A stretch of 64,000 bases of DNA, taken from NCBI RefSeq assembly GCF_037974265.1, contig NZ_CP150233.1, forward strand, positions 6,076,001-6,140,000, given 5' to 3'. This stretch comes from Paenibacillus sp. FSL R5-0623. Lineage in GTDB: Bacteria > Bacillota > Bacilli > Paenibacillales > Paenibacillaceae. The notes under the pieces are model-generated. The model worked only from the letters and a program-made list of their open reading frames with translations, was not told where the DNA came from and did not search any database. Both the position numbers and the translations under genes were made by a program. Positions 9,001 to 14,584 of the stretch are shown here, in pieces; within the stretch, counting starts at the first letter, position 1, and every line of letters starts with the position of its first letter.

Positions 9001-11230
9001 TTCCTTCCGGGGCAGGTAAAGCCTTACGATCGATTTTGTCGTTCGGCGTGAGCGGCATCCGCGGAAGCTGAACAAAATGCGCCGGAATCATGTAATTCGG
9101 CAATTTTTGCGCCAGCGCGCTTCTCAGCTCGCCGAGCGTAAGAGGGAGGCTCGCGACCAGGTAAGCGCACAGTTCTTGCCCGCTTTTGCCTTCCCGCGCG
9201 ATTACAATCGTCTCCTGCACGGCGTCGATCTTCAGAAGTTGCTCTTCAATCTCACCGACCTCGATTCGGAATCCACGGATTTTCACCTGATGGTCGATCC
9301 GGCCCAAGTACTCCATATTTCCGTCCGGCAGCCAGCGGGCGAGATCTCCTGTCCGGTAAAGGCGTTCTCCCGGCGCAAACGGATGTTCCACAAACTTCTC
9401 TGCCGTCAGCTCCGGTTGGTTCAGGTAACCTCTCGCAAGCCCCACGCCGGCCACGCATAGCTCGCCGTCCACTCCCGGAGGCACAAGTTGCAGGTGGGCA
9501 TCCAAAATAAAAATCTGATGATTAGCCAGCGGGCGTCCGATCGGAATGACTCTGCACTCCGGCTGCTGCTCATCCGCATCCCAAAGCGTCGTAACAATCG
9601 AAGCTTCAGTTGGGCCGTAAGCATTGAAATAGTGAACCTTCGCTTTCCACTGCTGCACGAATTCGACCGATACGGCCGAACCTCCCGTTACAAGCTTTGT
9701 TAAGCTGGGAAGACGATCCGGGTTCAAATGAGCGCTGTACGTCGGAGGCAAAATCGCCGCTGTAATCGCATGCTCGTTCATATAACTCTCGAACAGACGA
9801 GTGTCGAGAATTGTTTCGGCCGTCGGGATGTACAAAGCCGCGCCAAAATAGAGTGCTTTGAATACTTCCCAGCAGGATGCGTCGAAGGACAAGCTCGCAA
9901 ATTGTACGATCCGGTCATGCTCCGTGATGCCCAGCCTGTCTGCGAACATCAGCTTCAAGCTGACCAAACCACGATGCTCCAGCATGACCCCTTTGGGGTT
10001 GCCCGTTGTACCTGACGTATAAATGACATAAGCAAGATCGTTTGGACCGCTGACAGCCTCCAGGTTCGAGCCATCGTCGCTATAGGCTTGCTCGTCATCA
10101 AGCACCAATACGGTCCCTTGAAACGGGACTTGCTGTAACAGCTCTCTTTGAGTCAGCAGCAGCTGCGCGTTCGAGTTCTCCAGAATGTAGCGGATACGTT
10201 CTTCCGGGTACTCCGGGTCGATCGGCACGTAGGCACCGCCAGCTTTCAGAACCGCCAGAATGCCAATGACCGTCTCCAGTGATCTCCTGACCATCAAGCC
10301 TACTAACTGATTGGGCAGCACACCGACCGATCGTAGCGTACGCGCCAGCTGGTTTGCCCGTTCGTTCAACTCTGCGTATGAAAGCCGCTGCCCCTCAAAG
10401 ACAACCGCAGTCGCCTCGGGCACACGCTTCGCTTGCTCCTCCACAAGCTGATGAATCGTCCGATCACGAGGATAGTCCTTCTCTGTATCGTTGAAGTTTT
10501 GCAGTAATTGAAATTTTTCGTCCTCCGACAGCATGTCAGCTCGCACGATGTCCAGTTCCAGCTCATAAAGCCCCACGGACAGCAGGCGATTCAGGTGGCC
10601 GACGACCCGACTCATGAACTCGGAGTCATATAAGTGCTCGTTATATGACAGCGCTAGCTGTATCGTCCCGCCGGTTAAACTGAATTCAAAGGAACAGTCC
10701 GTGACCACGTTTTGCCCAATTTCGTCCAGATGCAACTCCTTAAGGGATACTAGCGTATGAACGAAGGGTATCCCTTCAGCATATTGCAGATCCAGCTTCT
10801 CCGTCATTTTCAAGAACGGAATATGTTGATGCTGAATGGCTTCCGGCAAAGAAGTCCTCAGTTTGCTCAGAAGCGTCTTAAAAGTTGCCCCCACCGAAAG
10901 CGAGTTTTTCAAAATGACCGTATGATTAATGGATCGACGCGTCTCCCCCTTTTTCGGCACAACCGGCATGCCGACCAGAATGTCTGAAGCTCCTGTATAT
11001 TTATGCAAGAGTGCCTGAACACCGGCGAGCAAAATCATAAAAGTAGCCAGCGGAGCACCCTTACTCATTTGAAGGACGCGCTGCGCCGCTTCCTCCGAAA
11101 GCCAACCGCCAACGGTTTTCACATTGGGCACCAGGGAGTTTGGAGCTTTGCTGTAAGGCAACCGCGTCAAGGTATAATCGTCACTACCGAATTTTTCGTT
11201 CCAAAACAACGTTTCTTTTTCAAAAGCCAT
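1..11230 (-). CDS. Nonribosomal peptide synthetase, 3' end beyond left edge (C*-A-T-E-C-A-T-C-A-T-C...)
   Basis: Multimodular peptide synthetase; 3743 codons are visible in one unbroken frame. The frame agrees at the start, at the three A-domain cores and at the left edge. Domains in order: C-terminal half of a condensation domain (residues ~1-235, no HHxxxDG); A1 (~245-750; code DAWIVGAIVK, hydrophobic Leu/Phe/Val type); carrier protein with GGDSI (Ser788); epimerase (~815-1290; HHAVVDG, NLEGHGRE); D-accepting C domain (~1300-1740; QHILMDGW); A2 (core Asp1956; DGFLLGLVYK, Ile-like); carrier (Ser2301); C with HHIISDG; A3 (core Asp3040; DVGEISAIDK, Dab); carrier (Ser3394); C with HHIISDG cut by the window edge. 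The start chosen is the ATG at 11230 after GAGAGGGG; the frame is open only slightly further, to an in-frame TGA. The predicted fragment, D-hydrophobic / Ile-like / Dab, fits polymyxin-, octapeptin- and paenipeptin/pelgipeptin-type products. The codes are my reading by alignment to the GrsA Phe domain; the exact residues are inference. Confidence 0.95.
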   Translation of the reverse strand, partial: MAFEKETLFWNEKFGSDDYTLTRLPYSKAPNSLVPNVKTVGGWLSEEAAQRVLQMSKGAPLATFMILLAGVQALLHKYTGASDILVGMPVVPKKGETRRSINHTVILKNSLSVGATFKTLLSKLRTSLPEAIQHQHIPFLKMTEKLDLQYAEGIPFVHTLVSLKELHLDEIGQNVVTDCSFEFSLTGGTIQLALSYNEHLYDSEFMSRVVGHLNRLLSVGLYELELDIVRADMLSEDEKFQLLQNFNDTEKDYPRDRTIHQLVEEQAKRVPEATAVVFEGQRLSYAELNERANQLARTLRSVGVLPNQLVGLMVRRSLETVIGILAVLKAGGAYVPIDPEYPEERIRYILENSNAQLLLTQRELLQQVPFQGTVLVLDDEQAYSDDGSNLEAVSGPNDLAYVIYTSGTTGNPKGVMLEHRGLVSLKLMFADRLGITEHDRIVQFASLSFDASCWEVFKALYFGAALYIPTAETILDTRLFESYMNEHAITAAILPPTYSAHLNPDRLPSLTKLVTGGSAVSVEFVQQWKAKVHYFNAYGPTEASIVTTLWDADEQQPECRVIPIGRPLANHQIFILDAHLQLVPPGVDGELCVAGVGLARGYLNQPELTAEKFVEHPFAPGERLYRTGDLARWLPDGNMEYLGRIDHQVKIRGFRIEVGEIEEQLLKIDAVQETIVIAREGKSGQELCAYLVASLPLTLGELRSALAQKLPNYMIPAHFVQLPRMPLTPNDKIDRKALPAPEGNALTGGAYVAPRNEAEQTLADVWQAVLNADRVGVTDHFFELGGDSIKSIQVSSRLHQAGYKLEIRDLFKYPTISQLSLHVKPIRRTIDQGEITGETALTPIQHWFFESSFADPHHFNQSVMLYRKERFNEEIVYQVLQKLAEHHDALRMVFCKTEQGFGALTRAIQDGGLFTLDVFDFKDAENPTQAVEAKATDIQAGIDLENGPLMKAALFQCEDGDHLLLAVHHAVVDGVSWRILMEDFALGYEQIRKSEGIRFPAKTDAYRTWSEQLAAYAQSPEMAKERAYWQAVEQMEVLAVPKDMEADVTTQHDSESLFVRLTPEETELLLKRVHRAYNTEMNDILVTALGIALRKWTGHERVRINLEGHGRESIGTDIDITRTVGWFTTKFPVVLEPETDRDLSYQIKKVKENLRRIPNKGLGYGICRYLSKSEDGLVWGAEPEINFNYLGQFDDDVDQDEIGISSYSSGSPASDRQARSFVLDINGMVLDGALSLDLSYSRKQYHKETMEALAQRLEQSLQDLIIHCAGKENTELTPSDVQFKGLTIAELEQISQRSGHLGEIENIYSLTPMQKGMWFHSALDRQTAAYFEQTRFTMRGALDVQLFERSWMELAKRHLVLRANFVKGPAGEPLQIIYRNKPVGFEYEELLHMQMDEKQAYLDKKAEEDKLRGFDMEHDALVRFTILRTEEQSYHVLWSFQHILMDGWCLTQLTQELFEAYSALVSGEQSAGDKRSDYGAYIEWLEKQDDQAASSYWMAFLAGYEGQTVLPGQKEVAPNGRFTADHVTAELGKDLSERMDRVAKQRLVTVNTLLQAIWGVMLQKYNGTNDAVFGSVVAGRPAEIPGIESMIGLFINTVPVRVTSEADTVFADLMAKLQERALESGRYDYYPLYEIQARSIQKQNLINHIIAFENYPVDEQMEQAGDQQHGDLTIADVQMEEQTNYNFNVTVVPGDEIEIRFDFNAEVFDKDSIERLKGHLVHLLEQVTDNPEITVGELELVTEAEKADLLGRFNDTTTEFPRGKTLIQLFEEQAERIPNAAAISLNGQELTYCELNERVNRLARTLRSHGISKGRLVAIMAERSIEMVVGMLAAHKAGSAYVPIDPEYPEERIRFLIEDSGAQVMLTQSRLRERLAGSDSVILLDDESFYHEDRTNLNSGNEATDLACIIYTSGTTGKPKGNLVSHRNIVRIVRNTNYIDITERDHVLQLSSYSFDGAIFDIFGALTNGARLVLVPHETLLEIGQLADLIQRERISVMLITTAFFNVLVDVNVDCLRDVRAILFGGERVSVGHVRKALAHIGPGRLNHLYGPSESTVYTTYLPVDFVNESAVTVPIGRPISNTTVYIVDSQNKLLPIGVAGELCVGGEGLVQGYNNRPELTAEKFVDHPFVPGERMYRTGDLAKWLPDGTIEYVGRTDDQVKVRGFRIELGEIEAQLQKVEGIRKTTVFARENASREKQLCAYYEADRELPAAELKSVLSQELPAYMIPAYLIQLERLPLTTNGKVDRRSLPAPEESLLPGEGHTPPRTPLEASLAEIWKSVLGLEHIGVQDNFFDLGGHSLRATTLVSKVHQELNVELPLRDVFRYSTIEEMALALSRIEEQLFSSIPLADERAYYPLSSAQKRLFILNQLEGADQSYNMPGVLLLEGSIDHSLLEKAFRGLIERHETLRTGFEIVQGEAVQRIYESVDFAVVCRHGNEEEASAVVQAFIRPFDLAKPPLLRAELVELAADRYLLMFDMHHIISDGVSMDVFVEELVRLYGGDSLEPLRIQYKDYAVWQQSDEQKVQLKREEAYWLDRYRGELPVLEMPMDYPRPAVQSYEGHTLTSFVDEATNEGLKQLAAQRGTTLYMVLLAAYTVLLHKYTGQDDLIVGTSIAGRTHGDMQPLIGMFVNTLAIRNYPASEKTFLSYLEEVKETTLGAYEHQNYPFEELVDKVQVSRDLSRNPLFDTMFSLQNLEESEFELEGLKLSSYPSEYGMAKFDLSVDVTEEDGGLECNFEFATALYKESTIRRLSIHFGHLLAAIVSHPDAKIAELDLLTAEEKEQIIGAFHPAQSEVAPVAAFHRLFEEQAESTPEAEAVVYENDRLTYAELNERANRLSVTLRASGIGRESIVGILAERSVDLLVAVLAVWKAGGAYVPLDPDYPADRVRFMLEDSGTKVLLTQTPLRERAEAWLSEEELALAKVLYLDDETSYSEDWENAPLGSSMVSGKVSSKLTGAVNGGGESHPNDVDVVGMDSFHEARPEDLAYVIYTSGTTGKPKGVMIEHRSLVNTAAGYRREYRLDQFPVRLLQLASFSFDVFVGDIARTLYNGGTMVIVPKDDRIDPSRLYYWIEREQVSIFESTPALIVPFMEHVHEQGLELSGMELLITSSDSCSVADYRTLQERFGLSFRIINAYGVTEAAIDSSFYDEQLEKLPQTGHVPIGKAWLNAKFYIVDAHLNPVPVGVLGELVIGGVGVARGYLNRPELTEEKFVGSPFVTGERLYRTGDLARWMEDGNVDFIGRIDNQAKIRGYRIETGEIESQLLRVEGVREAVVLVRSDDANGQKMLCAYYTPNTGARLLVNDLRSALAQELPGYMIPSYFVELEHLPLTPNGKLDRKALPAPEGEAGSGTQYVAPRNELEMKLVVIWQEVLGLTKEIGVHDNFFDIGGHSLRATTLVSKIHKELNVDLPLRDVFRHSTIESMAAVIYRLDEQTFVAIPVADDREVYPQSFAQKRLFILNQLEGAELSYNMPEAMLLEGALDRTRFEETFRKLVARHEMLRTGFEMVDGEASQRVYQDVNFEVEFYQADEQEVEAVVHGFVRPFDLAKPPLLRVGLVELAAERHILMYDMHHIISDGVSMEIFVEEFVRLYGGEQLEPLRIQYKDYTVWQHSQEQQERLQHQGMYWLDMFQGELPVLEMPTDYPRPAVQSYEGQTMEFFFDASKTDGLKQLASETGTTLFMVLLAAYNMLLHKYSGQEDVIVGTPIAGRNHGDVQPLIGIFLNTLAIRSYPASEKTFLSY

Positions 11231-11998
11231 CTGGATCGTTCCCCTCTCTTCATCGGTAAAAGCAATCCGGCGGAGCATATGCCGAAGCAACGCTCCAGCC
11301 TCGCTCCTCTCCTTTTCAAACATCTGACAACAACATCAATGGCTTGCGCAATGTCACCGCTTCATTTGCCCAGTTGATCGCATGCGGCAATCCTCTGCCT
11401 AGCAGCTGTCCCGCTCGCCTCCCATGCGTAAAGGACAACAACAAGCATCGTTCTACGCAAGAGATGCGGTTACTTCGGACTCCTCTGCTTCAAGAAGATT
11501 GCTGCCGACGAGTCACCCGAAGACGGGATTTGGTTTAACATGGGATTCAGAATTGGATTTGGGGATAGACGACAAGGAATGTTCTTCCTGTCGATGTAAG
11601 GCTTGCCGCAGGGTTGCAGCCGTCCAGCAGGAAGGCGACCGTACCTCCTGATTTGGCACCCGAGCTGCCTTTGACGAAGCCTATGTTTAAGGGGTATTGA
11701 TACACTCTATGTACGATTTGCTTATTCCCCCACAGCCCTGGTGTGGATAAGTAAAGATTCGGCTGCGGGGTAGTGAGCTTTTCCTGACGATTAAATTTAA
11801 CGAGGGTACTGCATGAGACTCAAGGAATGCTCCGCATGGCACGAACGGTACTGCCCTTGGATTGCCGGAGAATTCCATGCTGATTGACGTTACCGCAGGT
11901 AGCATGAGGAGAAAGCGCTACCTTAACATCAAGTCGGCACGCCCTCCGGAAGGCACTTTCATGCCTCTTGCCGGGGGCGGCCATCGGCTTGGCCAAGC
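11231..11998. other. Spacer between the aminotransferase and NRPS genes, no recognised gene
   Basis: About 770 bases separate the EctB-type gene from the NRPS start. No conserved gene is recognised. On the minus strand one frame stays open for about 90 codons (roughly 11820 down to 11550), but it has no ATG/RBS and I recognise no family in it. It may be the remains of a decayed gene or chance. No clear terminator hairpin with a T-run was found, so read-through from the aminotransferase into the NRPS remains possible. Confidence 0.5.
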
Positions 11999-13282
11999 TT
12001 AGGTCGTTACTAACAAATCCTTGGTCTCCTGAGAGATCACCTGCTGCATACTTGACTTGATAATGGCGCAGCCGGCGGTCAGATGCTCCATCGAGACGGT
12101 AAGCGGAGGCATGATCTTCAGCACACAATCTCCTCTGCCGGCTCTTTCAATGATGAGCCCGTTTTCGAAGCTGATATCCGTCACCCGCTTCGCCCCGGCT
12201 TCATCCATGAACCCCGAGACGTCAATGCCCCAGATCAGGCCGAGTCCGCGGATGGCGATGGACGGATGCAGAGGCTTGATTTCTTGATCAAGGAACGAGC
12301 GCACATACTCTTCCTTCTGCTTCACCTGAGCTTCCAGTTCGGTTCTGTCCCGGAACTCGAGAGCAGCCTTCGCGGCCACAAAAGCCAGCTGGTTGCCGCG
12401 GAAGGTGCCGTTGTGCTCGCCTGGCGTCCAGATATCCAGTTCGGGCTTCAGCAGCAGGAGGGACATTGGCAGGCCGTACCCGCTGATCGACTTCGACAGG
12501 GTAATGAGATCCGGCTCGATCCCTGCACGTTCGAAGGAGAAGAATTCGCCTGTCCGACCGCATCCTACTTGAATCTCGTCTGTAATGAGCAGAATATCGT
12601 GCCTGCGGCAAAGCTGCTGCAGCTCGCGTAGCCACTGCGCGTCGACAACGTGAATTCCTCCTTCGGCTTGTACCGTTTCAAGTAGGATCGCGGCCGGCTT
12701 GTCGATTCCGGAGTGCGAATCAGTCAGGATATTCTCGATATAGCCGAGCGTATCCATTTCTGCGAAAGCCCCGCTCGGGTGCGGCATGAACGTAACTCCG
12801 TCCAGAGGGAGCCCCGCCCCTTCTCTCATGGACTTGGAGCTTGTCGCCGACAAACTGCCGAGCGACATGCCGTGGAAGCCACCCATGAATGCGAATATTC
12901 CACTTCTCTTCTTCGCCTTGCGTGCGAGCTTCAGGGCCGCTTCCACCGCATTCGTCCCTGTTGGACCGCAGAATTGAAGCTTGTAATTCAGCTTCTTCGG
13001 CTCCAGGATCCGCTCTGAGAAGCTCTGGATGAATTCACGTTTGGCCATTGTATACATATCCAGACCGTGCATAATCCGGTCAGAGGTCAAGTAATCGAGA
13101 ACCCGGTCTTTAATATAATCGTTGTTATGGCCGTAATTGAGTGCCCCGGCACCTGCAAAGAAATCAATATATGCTCTTCCGTCCTCAGAATATAAAAGGT
13201 CTCCCTTGGCCCGGTCGAATACCACCGGAAAGCTTCTGCAGTAAGATCTTACGTTGGATTCCAGCTTTTCAAAAATGCTCAC
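11999..13282 (-). CDS. ectB: Diaminobutyrate--2-oxoglutarate transaminase (EctB family)
   Basis: A class III, PLP-dependent aminotransferase of 427 residues. It converts L-aspartate-4-semialdehyde plus glutamate to L-2,4-diaminobutyrate (Dab). Visible features are the family's FFAGAGALNYGHNN segment near residue 42, the GPTGTNAVEAA cofactor-phosphate region near 106, ITDEIQ (Asp235) and the Schiff-base lysine in LSKSISGYG (Lys264). Length matches EctB proteins. The start is GTG at 13282, preceded by GGAGGATGAAGTGA. No ectA or ectC lies beside it, so ectoine synthesis is unlikely here. The adjacent NRPS has an adenylation domain with a Dab code, so this is best read as the dedicated precursor supplier of the peptide cluster. 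Same strand as the NRPS, about 770 bases upstream. Confidence 0.93.
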   Translation of the reverse strand: MSIFEKLESNVRSYCRSFPVVFDRAKGDLLYSEDGRAYIDFFAGAGALNYGHNNDYIKDRVLDYLTSDRIMHGLDMYTMAKREFIQSFSERILEPKKLNYKLQFCGPTGTNAVEAALKLARKAKKRSGIFAFMGGFHGMSLGSLSATSSKSMREGAGLPLDGVTFMPHPSGAFAEMDTLGYIENILTDSHSGIDKPAAILLETVQAEGGIHVVDAQWLRELQQLCRRHDILLITDEIQVGCGRTGEFFSFERAGIEPDLITLSKSISGYGLPMSLLLLKPELDIWTPGEHNGTFRGNQLAFVAAKAALEFRDRTELEAQVKQKEEYVRSFLDQEIKPLHPSIAIRGLGLIWGIDVSGFMDEAGAKRVTDISFENGLIIERAGRGDCVLKIMPPLTVSMEHLTAGCAIIKSSMQQVISQETKDLLVTT

Positions 13283-13324
13283 TCACTTCATCCTCCATCG
13301 GAATTGGGATAAGGTTGGCTCCAT

Positions 13325-13351
13325 CTTTCTGAACCTTCCTTTCTGAACCTT
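13325..13351. repeat. 13-bp tandem direct repeat in the ectB leader
   Basis: The 13-mer CTTTCTGAACCTT occurs at 13325-13337 and again at 13339-13351, one base apart, just upstream of the aminotransferase ribosome-binding site. It could be a simple duplication or a paired binding site. No function is known. Confidence 0.6.
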
Positions 13352-13574
13352 CTGACGTCATGGAGCAACATATTCTAGGCTGTCATTTTCCACAATTGTT
13401 GGTCCCCGCATGCCGGCTTGTTGGTTAGCCAGTAGACTGGTCTCTCGCACACAGCTTGGATGGGTATAAAAAACCCTACAATTCCAGTTATTAGAATAAT
13501 AGGGAATAAGACCTAGGTTGAATTATATCAAAATTTACAAGAATGTATAGTGAAATTTTTGTTAAATATAGTCA

Positions 13575-13601
13575 TTATAATGTTAAATTTGGTTCACCAA
13601 A
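13575..13601 (-). promoter_or_regulatory. Candidate ectB promoter/operator with perfect palindrome
   Basis: On the minus strand the 14-base palindrome TTTGGTGAACCAAA (13588-13601) lies 7 bases before a TATAAT (13580-13575) in a very AT-rich stretch about 300 bases upstream of ectB. The palindrome overlaps where a -35 would sit, and the -35 itself is weak. This is the pattern of a regulated promoter with an operator, but no regulator can be named. A second TATAAT lies closer to the gene, near 13525. Confidence 0.4.
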
Positions 13602-13690
13602 CATAATGTGTTAACATTTTTCGTTAAAAAGAGTGAATAGCGAAGAAACGTTGGGAATGGTTTTACAACAATCGAGGAATTCGACGCGTG

Positions 13691-13718
13691 TTGACATTCA
13701 GCCATGAAACAGGATAAT
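13691..13718 (+). promoter_or_regulatory. Orphan sigma-A-like promoter pointing right
   Basis: TTGACA (13691-13696), a 16-base spacer and GATAAT (13713-13718) form a good vegetative promoter on the plus strand. A short inverted repeat GGTAT-ATA-ATACC follows at 13721-13733. No plus-strand gene follows; the next genes on the right face the other way. It may be a relic of a lost gene, or drive a small RNA. Confidence 0.45.
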
Positions 13719-13891
13719 TTGGTATATAATACCTTTTAATATTCTTTGCCGGTGTTCCGAATCCTTGCACTTTGCATTAACTTAACATGATTACCTGACC
13801 AATTTCTGAAAGCCTGGCTGAAGCTGGCCGCAGCATCCACACGGATGGCAGCCGACATCGTTTTGTATCACGCCTTCTTCTCTACACCTCC

Positions 13892-13964
13892 GTTAGAATA
13901 AAGGGTAAATATATTCTGCTCCTCCTCATCAAACCATACGCGAGATTTTCCCTCATACGCTTTT
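13892..13964 (-). mobile_element. Group II intron 3' remnant (domain V-VI-like)
   Basis: On the minus strand, GCGTATGAGGGAAAATCTCG opens a hairpin (13963-13931) with a GAAA-type loop and a closing GTATGGTTT arm. The tail then runs GATGAGGAGGAGC ... ACCCTTTATTCTAAC. This is the arrangement of domain V and VI at the 3' end of bacterial group II introns. The catalytic AGC arm is altered by one or two bases and no maturase gene is attached, so this is a dead fragment. Identification is by recognition of the pattern, not by a covariance search. Confidence 0.5.
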
Positions 13965-14034
13965 CTATGTCCTTCACTCATTTACATATAGATTACAATG
14001 GCGTTCTGAATCCAAGTTGAACAGACATGATTTC

Positions 14035-14225
14035 ACTTCGCGTAATAAGCTTCTTCATCCAGCAAATTTTTGCTTCTTGGCATACCATTTTGTGAGTCAC
14101 TGAAAGATGTTCCAGTCCCATTTGGCATCTTCCTTTATTGTTCAAATGATCCCGTATGCCCGATCCACATCCTTCTTGGAGATATATTTGCACTTACGAG
14201 TTGCGAATGTTAATGACTCTCTTTA
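14035..14225 (-). pseudogene. Decayed reading frame with several in-frame stops
   Basis: Read on the minus strand from about 14225 down, one frame gives protein-like sequence interrupted by TGA codons: CKYISKKDVDRAYGII, stop, TIKEDAKWDWNIFQ, stop, LTKWYAKKQKFAG, stop. The Lys/Trp-rich composition looks like former coding sequence, but I recognise no family. The overlapping 66-codon open frame in another phase (13993-14193) looks like noise. Together with the intron fragment alongside, it marks an insertion scar. Confidence 0.35.
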
Positions 14226-14363
14226 AGAAGTTGATGACATTCGTGCATAAAGAATATTTCAAATGTAAAAATTACAAAAAAGTACTCTTCCTAAGGTAAT
14301 CTATACTCTGGTGGATTTTCGTTCAATGAATAACCGCTATTTACAATGTACAAACACAAATAA

Positions 14364-14388
14364 GGTGGTTCTAATATTCAGAACCACC
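14364..14388 (-). terminator. Second hairpin beyond the glmS terminator
   Basis: A perfect 9-bp stem GGTGGTTCT / AGAACCACC with a 7-base loop lies just past the main glmS terminator. It has no strong T-run, so it is probably a back-up structure or a 3'-end stabiliser. Confidence 0.4.
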
Positions 14389-14401
14389 CTCCTGAAACAT
14401 C

Positions 14402-14433
14402 AAAAAAGTCCTGATGACTTAGAGTCATCAGGA
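14402..14433 (-). terminator. Rho-independent terminator of glmS
   Basis: A perfect 10-bp stem TCCTGATGAC / GTCATCAGGA with a 5-base loop is followed on the minus strand by six T. It ends the cdaA-cdaR-glmM-glmS transcription unit. Confidence 0.9.
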
Positions 14434-14584
14434 TCATATTTTGTTTATACTTTATTAATTTACTGAATCTATTGATCAACCCATTATCCATGTCATTGGA
14501 CAACAGTTCGTGTAGTTCTATACTTTTGTAAATGGTTCTACACTTATTTATCATTGGATAATAAACTAATTTGTACAGAATACC

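Noticed and set aside
1..11230. Possible frameshift or split in the NRPS
   Set aside because: Codon phase calculated from the start matches at residues 450, 788, 1956, 2301, 3040, 3394 and at the left edge. The gene is continuous.
11820..12128. 102-codon minus-strand frame overlapping the ectB 3' end
   Set aside because: Overlaps conserved ectB sequence in another phase, without RBS or family.
13283..13560. T-box or other riboswitch in the ectB leader
   Set aside because: The leader is long, but no AGGGTGGNACCGCG T-box core or other known core was found. The CCCTA/TAGGG pairing before TTTTTT is only 5 bp.
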